Assembly: GCF_021272385.1 (NCBI RefSeq)
Contig: NZ_JAJSDZ010000005.1
Coordinates: 558,001-622,000 of the forward strand
DNA: 64,000 nucleotides
Direction of reading: 5' to 3'
From: Vibrio salinus
GTDB taxonomy: Bacteria; Pseudomonadota; Gammaproteobacteria; Enterobacterales; Vibrionaceae
Position numbers and translations under genes: made by a program. The notes under the pieces were generated by a model. The model saw nothing but the letters and a program-made list of their open reading frames with translations. It was not told where the DNA came from and made no database searches. Shown here one piece after another: positions 57,813 through 64,000 of this stretch (the stretch's first letter is position 1; each line of letters begins with the position of its first letter).

Positions 57813-59960
57813 CTAATTCAGCAACCCTTTGAGCAAACTGTTTAAAGCCTTCTTGGTTTTTTCATCTTTAATCTTGCTGTCCAACTTCTTCAGGCCCCGA
57901 TCGAGTTCTTTCTCCGCCTTTTGTTTCAGTACGTCATCAAACACGATACGGTATTTAGGCTCTGCCCATGGACCAGTGACTTTGATGGGTATCGTCACAT
58001 CACGAAGTTTATCGATTCCCTGACCACCCTGACCTTCCAGAGACTTAACCAATGAGGTTCTTACCACAAAATCGGTTGTTTGCTGTATATAATTGGCACT
58101 GCCTTTCCCGCTGATACGAAGAAGTGGCGACGCCATCTTCAGATTATTGGTCGTGGCCTGCCCCTCTTTCAGATTGACGGTTGCGGTTAAGGAGCTAAAG
58201 TCTGTTTTTTTCGCCGCCTCTTCTTCCGTGGTGATTGGCTCACCTTTGAATTTTGCATACTGCACCCGGATCATTTGCGGCACATTAATACCATTAACCG
58301 CACCATCTGCAAAATCGATATCAACGGTACCTGCCAGGTTTTTCACTAGCTTATCAGTCGATAAACTCTTACCCGTCAACACGGCCTTAATCGTACCGGA
58401 CCCTTCTAAAATGTCTTTGTCAGCGAGAGCAATCAGCAAGGGTTGAACCTGAACACTCTCAATATCTGCATCCATGTTATACACAGGAAGCTTTTTCGTC
58501 GCGTCAAGCACGCCCTTCGCCTGAACCGTTCCATCATATAAATCGGCCCGGAATTGGCTTAATACCGCTTTCCCCTTGTTGATATGCATTGATGTCATCA
58601 GATTTGATAACGTCACATTGTTCGCTTTCACATCATCAATGCGCACAGAACCGGCAATATCAACCTGCTTCAACACAGACAAATCCGGCTCACCAGACCC
58701 TGAAGATGTCCGGCTTTCAACCGAGGTCCCGGAAACAGATGCAGACTGCGCCGGCTTTTGGCTGCCCGTTGCTTTTTGCGGGCTGGCACCGGAGGAAGCA
58801 AGTAAGTTATCCAGATCAAGCTTATTACTATGAAAATCGAAACGAACCTTAGGGATATCAGACAAGGTCGCGTGAAGCTGACCATCCAATGTCATGTCAT
58901 TCAAGACGAACTGCGGTATCGTGACACTAATATGTTGACTCTCTGTATTCACCGTTATGTTTGAATTAAAATCAAATTTAAAAGGCTTCACAGGTACCAT
59001 AGAACCGGTTAAGTCACCATTCAACGCAATTTCCGACAGTTGAATCGTCTTCATTGATGGTTCAATCAACAGCCCCGACTGTCCTTCCACTTTTCCGGAG
59101 ACATTATCCCCTTGCATCGTAACGGATAGCTGAACCAATCCCGGTTTTCCCAGTTCAAATGACGCCATTGTCAGAGCGGCTTTATTAACATCAAACTCCG
59201 GATTACGATAAGACGTATTGAGGTGAATCTTCTGCAGTGCATACTTTTTAAATTGCTGGTCAATCTTGAATTCGCCATTACCGTCAAGATGAAAGACCTG
59301 CTGATCCATCTCCCCGGCGATCGCAAACGAAAAAGGTGCCCAGCGATCAAATTGAAAATCACTCAGACTGAAGGTCAAATCGCTGATATCCGTTTTGCTG
59401 TTTTTCACCTGATCAATCATGGAAAATTTCGCATGGTCAATATCAACCCCGGCAACGGAAATACGCCAAGGATTTGCCTCTTTTTTCTCGTCAGCACTGG
59501 TTTTTTCAGCGCCGGATGACGAATTCTCATTGGCGGTTATCTGGGGTTTAGGTTCCGTCTGAGTCTGAGGTGATTTGAATTCATAGTTAGTCAGGCCAGA
59601 TTTCAATTTTTCCAGTTGAATATCCGCCCCTTTCAGGCTAACTTCCCCAACCTGTAACTCATGATCGAGTAATGGTAGCAATTCGACATTAAAAGAAACC
59701 GTATCCACCGTCACCAGATTCGTCCGGCTAAAACCGTGCGGATTTTTCAGGGCAATATCGCCGACCTCAAGACCAAATGTCGGGAAAAACGTCCAGCTGA
59801 TATCAGCATTAATCGACAAATCCAGTCCGGTCGTCTTTTTGACTTCCCGAACCAGAAGAGGCTTAAACTGATTGGGGTCAACGACAAGCACTAACGTCAC
59901 TATCGCGGTAAACAAAAGACAAACAATGACCGCCAGTGTAATAATTAATTTCTTCATCAC
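57813..59960 (-). CDS. asmA: AsmA family protein
   Basis: Large inner-membrane-anchored periplasmic protein, 715 aa (617 in E. coli). A single N-terminal membrane helix lies at about 4-26 (LIITLAVIVCLLFTAIV). The AsmA body follows, ending with the conserved GxAxxxxGxxxxxxF-type repeats and a charged tail. Low-complexity Ser/Ala/Gln/Glu segments occur at about 140-165 and 390-425. AsmA-like proteins are bridge-like proteins linked to lipid transport and outer-membrane assembly. Downstream of udk, as in many relatives. Confidence 0.92.
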   Translation of the reverse strand: MMKKLIITLAVIVCLLFTAIVTLVLVVDPNQFKPLLVREVKKTTGLDLSINADISWTFFPTFGLEVGDIALKNPHGFSRTNLVTVDTVSFNVELLPLLDHELQVGEVSLKGADIQLEKLKSGLTNYEFKSPQTQTEPKPQITANENSSSGAEKTSADEKKEANPWRISVAGVDIDHAKFSMIDQVKNSKTDISDLTFSLSDFQFDRWAPFSFAIAGEMDQQVFHLDGNGEFKIDQQFKKYALQKIHLNTSYRNPEFDVNKAALTMASFELGKPGLVQLSVTMQGDNVSGKVEGQSGLLIEPSMKTIQLSEIALNGDLTGSMVPVKPFKFDFNSNITVNTESQHISVTIPQFVLNDMTLDGQLHATLSDIPKVRFDFHSNKLDLDNLLASSGASPQKATGSQKPAQSASVSGTSVESRTSSGSGEPDLSVLKQVDIAGSVRIDDVKANNVTLSNLMTSMHINKGKAVLSQFRADLYDGTVQAKGVLDATKKLPVYNMDADIESVQVQPLLIALADKDILEGSGTIKAVLTGKSLSTDKLVKNLAGTVDIDFADGAVNGINVPQMIRVQYAKFKGEPITTEEEAAKKTDFSSLTATVNLKEGQATTNNLKMASPLLRISGKGSANYIQQTTDFVVRTSLVKSLEGQGGQGIDKLRDVTIPIKVTGPWAEPKYRIVFDDVLKQKAEKELDRGLKKLDSKIKDEKTKKALNSLLKGLLN

Positions 59961-59974
59961 CAGAACCTAACCTC

Positions 59975-60000
59975 AAAAAAATGGCACTGAAAAAGTGCCA
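59975..60000 (-). terminator. Terminator after udk
   Basis: Minus-strand stem TGGCACT/AGTGCCA with a five-base loop, then seven Ts; lies between udk and the asmA start. Confidence 0.85.
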
Positions 60001-60043
60001 CTAAAAGAATAAAAAATAAAGTGCTGATTGGATATCTATCGCA

Positions 60044-60685
60044 TTAAGATTTCAGCAGCCTTGCTATATGGGCTTTTAAAACATCAATCGCAATTCTGTT
60101 TTTTCCACCCCGGGGCACAATGATATCTGCATACTGTTTTGATGGTTCAATAAACTGTAAAAACATCGGACGAACCGTTTTCTGATATTGAGTCAGAACG
60201 GATTCCATTGTTCTTCCTCTGTCTTCCACATCACGTTTAACCCGGCGCAGTAAACAGATATCCAGTGGCGTATCCATAAAGATAGTTGCATGCATTAAGT
60301 TTCTCAATCGGGGATCCGTCAATAATAAAATCCCTTCAAGAATAATGACTTTCTTTGGCGTCACTCTTATTGTGTTCTCGGTTCGGGTATGCTCTGTATA
60401 ACTATACTCAGGAACGTCAGCGGCTTCACCACGCATTAATTGCTCTAAGTGTTCACACAATAAATTATGGTCCAGCGCACTCGGGTGATCGTAGTTTGTC
60501 TTAACCCGTTCTTCCATACTCAGATGACTTTGATCTTTATAGTAGCAATCTTCCGTGATTACTCCGATTTGGTGATCGCCGACTTTTGCACGTAATTCGT
60601 TATAGATAGTACTCGCTATTAGGCTTTTTCCGGAAGCAGAAGCGCCAGCAATGCCGATAATGACGCATTGATTATTTTCAGACAT
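60044..60685 (-). CDS. udk: Uridine kinase
   Basis: Phosphorylates uridine and cytidine to monophosphates. 213 aa. Walker [12 protein letters not shown] is at 11-21; [10 protein letters not shown] and the [11 protein letters not shown] uridine-binding region follow. In the asmA-udk-apbC-metG neighbourhood conserved in gammaproteobacteria. Confidence 0.97.
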   Translation of the reverse strand: MSENNQCVIIGIAGASASGKSLIASTIYNELRAKVGDHQIGVITEDCYYKDQSHLSMEERVKTNYDHPSALDHNLLCEHLEQLMRGEAADVPEYSYTEHTRTENTIRVTPKKVIILEGILLLTDPRLRNLMHATIFMDTPLDICLLRRVKRDVEDRGRTMESVLTQYQKTVRPMFLQFIEPSKQYADIIVPRGGKNRIAIDVLKAHIARLLKS

Positions 60686-60853
60686 GTATGTGCACCCAGT
60701 CAGTGATTATATGATGAGGAATGAATTCGCGGCGTGATTATAGTAACAACCCGGTCACGATACCAGTTCCGTTTCACGCAAAACAGCAATTAATTTCTTA
60801 CGGAACACCATCTGCCAGCATAAAACCGATGACATTCCCCGGAACCGAAAACA

Positions 60854-61921
60854 TCAAATAGTCATCACAGGAATATCATCAGGCTTCACATTCCCCTGCC
60901 AAAATAATTGACTGGCCAGCCGCTCTGCCAACTCAACATACAATGACGTATAGGGCGAATCTGGATGACGAATGACAGTAGGACAACCGGCATCAATATC
61001 TTCACGGATACTGATATGAAGCGGTAACTGAGCCAAAACAGGCAAGTGATGTTTCTGAGCAAGGTCCTCAACCCCTTCCGTACCAAATATCGCTTCCCGG
61101 TGACCACAATGACTGCAAATATGATAACTCATATTTTCAATCAACCCGGCAACAGGAACATCCACTTTTTCAAACATGGCAACCCCTTTTTGGGCATCTG
61201 CCAGAGCCAAATCCTGAGGTGTTGTGACAACAACAGCAGAAGTCACCGGTATTTCCTGAGCCAATGTCAGCTGAATATCTCCGGTACCCGGAGGCATATC
61301 AATAACCAGATAATCCAAATCCGGCCAGAGTGTTTCATTAAGAAGCTGTTGTAATGCTTTTGACGCCATCGGGCCGCGCCAGATAGCGGCATCATCACTG
61401 CTGACCAAATAACCAATCGAGTTGGTAAAGAGACCGTAGGCTTCTACCGGTTTCATCCATTTCTGTTCAACAATATCCGGTGACGCATCCTGAAGCCCTA
61501 ACATGATGGGCACCGACGGGCCGTAAATATCCGCATCCAACAATCCGACTTTTGAATGCGATTGTGCCAGAGCCAACGCCAGATTAACGGCCGTCGTAGA
61601 CTTGCCAACCCCCCCTTTAGCAGAGGAGACCGCAATAATATTCCTGACACCCTTAACGTACTGATTAAGGTGTGTTTCCATTTTACCGGGTTGGCATTTA
61701 ATGCGATATTCCAACTCAAAACCGGCTTCTTTTTTCTGATTCTCTATCCAGATTTGCAGTTCCTGCACCAGAGAATTAGCGGCAAAAGGAATAGTAATCT
61801 TAAGAGTTGACTCTTCATAACTAACAACACCAGGCGTCGATGGCCATCCGGAAATCAGTGATGAGTGAGAAAATTCATCTAGCCAGATAATAAAATCGTC
61901 TTTCGTTTCAAATTGTCGCAT
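60854..61921 (-). CDS. apbC: ApbC/Mrp, iron-sulfur cluster carrier ATPase
   Basis: ParA-like ATPase that carries and transfers Fe-S clusters. 355 aa. An N-terminal DUF59-like domain (about 1-85) precedes the deviant Walker A SAKGGVGKST (100-109). DMPPGTGDIQLTL follows, with the cluster-binding CSHC pair near residue 264. GGAGG precedes ATG 61921; a TTG two codons upstream is not needed. Divergent from metG. Confidence 0.95.
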   Translation of the reverse strand: MRQFETKDDFIIWLDEFSHSSLISGWPSTPGVVSYEESTLKITIPFAANSLVQELQIWIENQKKEAGFELEYRIKCQPGKMETHLNQYVKGVRNIIAVSSAKGGVGKSTTAVNLALALAQSHSKVGLLDADIYGPSVPIMLGLQDASPDIVEQKWMKPVEAYGLFTNSIGYLVSSDDAAIWRGPMASKALQQLLNETLWPDLDYLVIDMPPGTGDIQLTLAQEIPVTSAVVVTTPQDLALADAQKGVAMFEKVDVPVAGLIENMSYHICSHCGHREAIFGTEGVEDLAQKHHLPVLAQLPLHISIREDIDAGCPTVIRHPDSPYTSLYVELAERLASQLFWQGNVKPDDIPVMTI

Positions 61922-62078
61922 ACCCAACCTCCCGTTTCTGATATGCTATCACCTCTTCCGGCAATACAGAACCCTGAAAATTTTAAGGTAATCCCCTGTT
62001 GAACCTTGGCGGAAAACGCCTCATCGGGTAGTATTGTCAGACATTTTTATACCTATCAAATAAAGCGAATAATTAAGT

Positions 62079-64000
62079 ATGGCAACTGATCCAAGAAAAA
62101 TTTTGGTAACATGCGCCCTGCCGTATGCAAACGGCTCTATTCACCTCGGTCATATGCTCGAGCATATCCAGGCGGATATCTGGGTTCGTTACCAACGCCT
62201 AAGAGGCAATACTGTAAACTTCATCTGTGCTGACGATGCGCATGGCACGCCAATCATGCTTAAAGCTCAACAGATGGGTATTACTCCAGAAGAAATGATA
62301 GCTTCGGTCAGTGAAGAACATCAAAAGGATTTCGCCGGGTTTGATATCAGTTTTGATAATTTCCACAGCACTCACAGTGACGAAAACCGTGAGCTGTCCT
62401 CTTACATTTACCTTCAGTTAAAAGAAAATGGCTACATTTCAAGCCGGACCATTTCTCAACTCTATGATCCGGAAAAAGAGATGTTTCTTCCGGATCGTTT
62501 CGTCAAAGGCACATGCCCGAAATGTAAGTCAGAAGACCAATACGGCGATAACTGTGATGTTTGCGGAGAAACATACAGCCCGACAGATTTAATCAATCCT
62601 AAATCAGCGGTCTCTGGTGCCACGCCAATCATGAAAGATTCCGAGCATTTCTTCTTCGATCTCCCTCAGTTCGAAGAAATGCTGAAAGAATGGACCCGCT
62701 CTGGCTCTCTGCAAAATGAAACCGCAAACAAAATGCAGGAGTGGTTTGAGTCCGGCCTCCAACAATGGGATATCTCCCGCGATGCCCCTTATTTCGGTTT
62801 CGAAATCCCCGGTGAAACCGGTAAATATTTCTATGTCTGGCTGGATGCCCCGATTGGTTATATGGGTTCATTTAAAAACCTGTGTGACAAACGGGATGAT
62901 ATCGATTTTGACGAATACTGGAAAAAAGACAGCACAGCAGAACTTTACCATTTTATCGGTAAAGACATCGTCTACTTCCACAGCCTGTTCTGGCCGGCGA
63001 TGCTGGAAGGTTCCGGCTTCCGTAAACCTAATAATGTTTTTGTTCATGGGTACGTCACCGTTAACGGTGCCAAAATGTCCAAATCCAAAGGGACCTTTAT
63101 TAAAGCCAGTACGTATCTGAACCATCTGGATCCGGAATGCCTGCGTTATTACTATGCCGCCAAACTCAATAACCGGATCGATGACCTGGATTTGAATCTC
63201 GATGATTTTACCCAACGTGTTAATTCCGATGTGGTTAATAAAATCGTCAATCTGGCTTCACGTAACGCTGGATTTATCACCAAACGCTTTAACGGTAAAT
63301 TATCCGAAACCTGTGCAGAACCGGAACTCTACAACGAGTTTTCGGCAGTCTCCGAGCGTATTGCTGAGTTGTACGAAAACCGGGAATACAGCCGTGCCAT
63401 TCGTGAAATCACCGCATTAGCAGATAAAGCAAACCAATATGTGGACGAAAAAGCGCCATGGGTTATCGCAAAACAGGAAGGCAAAGACCAGGAATTGCAG
63501 GATGTCTGCTCCGTCGGGATTAACCTGTTCAAAGTATTAATGACTTACCTGAAACCGGTGATGCCTGAGCTGGCCATCCGAAGTGAAGCGTTTCTGAATC
63601 AGGAGCTTTCCTGGGATTCACTCACTACACCTCTGGTCAATCATGACATCACGAAATTTAAAGCACTGTTCAGCCGTATTGAGGCAAAACACATTGATGC
63701 CATGATTGAAGCTTCGAAGGAAGATGCGGCGGCAGAAAAAGCGAAAGGCCAGCCGGAAACCGAGCTCAGCAAAGATCCAATTGCTGATGAAATCAGCTTT
63801 GATGATTTTGCAAAAGTGGATTTACGAGTAGCAAAAATTATTTCATGTGAAGCTGTGCCAAAAGCAGACAAACTTTTGAAGTTTCAACTTGATATTGGTG
63901 GTGAAATAAGACAGGTATTTTCTGGCATAAAATCCGCGTACAAACCTGAAGATTTAGTGGGGAAACACACGGTAATGGTTGCCAACCTGAAACCCCGGAA
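62079..64000 (+). CDS. metG: Methionyl-tRNA synthetase (3' end beyond the window)
   Basis: Charges tRNA-Met; class I synthetase. About 640 codons are visible and the gene is cut at the right edge. The HIGH motif is IHLGH at 21-25. A four-cysteine zinc knuckle is formed by Cys146, Cys149, Cys159 and Cys162. KMSKS is at 332-336. The anticodon-binding region follows, and the C-terminal tRNA-binding (dimerisation) domain starts near [12 protein letters not shown]. Divergent from apbC, the classic mrp-metG arrangement. Confidence 0.98.
   Translation, partial: MATDPRKILVTCALPYANGSIHLGHMLEHIQADIWVRYQRLRGNTVNFICADDAHGTPIMLKAQQMGITPEEMIASVSEEHQKDFAGFDISFDNFHSTHSDENRELSSYIYLQLKENGYISSRTISQLYDPEKEMFLPDRFVKGTCPKCKSEDQYGDNCDVCGETYSPTDLINPKSAVSGATPIMKDSEHFFFDLPQFEEMLKEWTRSGSLQNETANKMQEWFESGLQQWDISRDAPYFGFEIPGETGKYFYVWLDAPIGYMGSFKNLCDKRDDIDFDEYWKKDSTAELYHFIGKDIVYFHSLFWPAMLEGSGFRKPNNVFVHGYVTVNGAKMSKSKGTFIKASTYLNHLDPECLRYYYAAKLNNRIDDLDLNLDDFTQRVNSDVVNKIVNLASRNAGFITKRFNGKLSETCAEPELYNEFSAVSERIAELYENREYSRAIREITALADKANQYVDEKAPWVIAKQEGKDQELQDVCSVGINLFKVLMTYLKPVMPELAIRSEAFLNQELSWDSLTTPLVNHDITKFKALFSRIEAKHIDAMIEASKEDAAAEKAKGQPETELSKDPIADEISFDDFAKVDLRVAKIISCEAVPKADKLLKFQLDIGGEIRQVFSGIKSAYKPEDLVGKHTVMVANLKPR

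Overview
The window is a contiguous piece of a gammaproteobacterial chromosome that reads as Vibrionaceae. The evidence is gene content and order: tig-clpP-clpX; minCDE beside ycgL; sppA-ansA; msrB/gapA/yeaD; recR-ybaB-dnaX-apt next to an rssB-like gene and a LysR regulator that closely matches Vibrio AphB; and udk/asmA/apbC/metG. Base composition looks moderately AT-rich and even. I see no prophage, insertion sequence, CRISPR array, integron or rRNA. The species cannot be fixed from the sequence alone.

Layout. (1) 1-2374, minus strand: clpX (cut by the window edge), clpP and tig, the protein quality-control cluster. (2) 2813-6264, minus: an apparent three-gene operon of OmpR-type response regulator, histidine kinase and a GtsA-like sugar-binding protein, with no permease or ATPase genes nearby; selO lies upstream. 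(3) 7776-14824, accessory: a heptanucleotide tandem repeat, an FGGY carbohydrate kinase, a SAM methyltransferase, a small VanZ-like membrane protein, a candidate structured RNA, a CHAD (polyphosphate-binding type) protein, a LysR regulator and an HSL-type esterase. (4) 14825-21547: a DMT permease, tRNA-Arg(TCT), folD behind a perfect PurR-type palindrome, an MltB-type transglycosylase, ycgL, minCDE and rnd. (5) 21558-28080, minus: yoaA, tsaB, a hypothetical gene, slp, an alpha/beta hydrolase and fadD, leading into rnd. (6) 28268-37000, mostly plus: purU, sppA, ansA, a DUF2989-like lipoprotein, msrB (minus), gapA, yeaD and rlmA.

(7) 37114-44799, accessory: an unrecognised 123-aa protein, a voltage-gated K+ channel, an ECF sigma factor with an ArsP/YraQ-type permease and a thioredoxin-like CxxC protein, a Fic toxin with a 52-aa YhfG-type antitoxin, a GFA-family protein, DUF2000 and YjbR proteins, a LysE exporter, an AraC-family gene remnant, ycgN and ykgJ. 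(8) 44832-50168, minus: recR, ybaB, dnaX with a textbook -1 frameshift heptamer, apt, ybaN and rssB. (9) 50449-57766: aphB, a candidate structured small RNA, fadL, a low-molecular-weight phosphatase, a LysE exporter with a divergent Lrp regulator, a NifW-like protein, and a cobalamin riboswitch ahead of a CbiM-like permease and cobO. (10) 57813-64000: asmA, udk, apbC (minus) and the start of metG (plus).

The observations most worth following are the candidate RNA at 51479-51640 between aphB and fadL, the permease-less two-component/sugar-binding operon, the dnaX frameshift signal, the Fic antitoxin that overlaps its toxin gene, and the 7-bp repeat array. Functional calls come from recognising families by eye. 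No database search was run.
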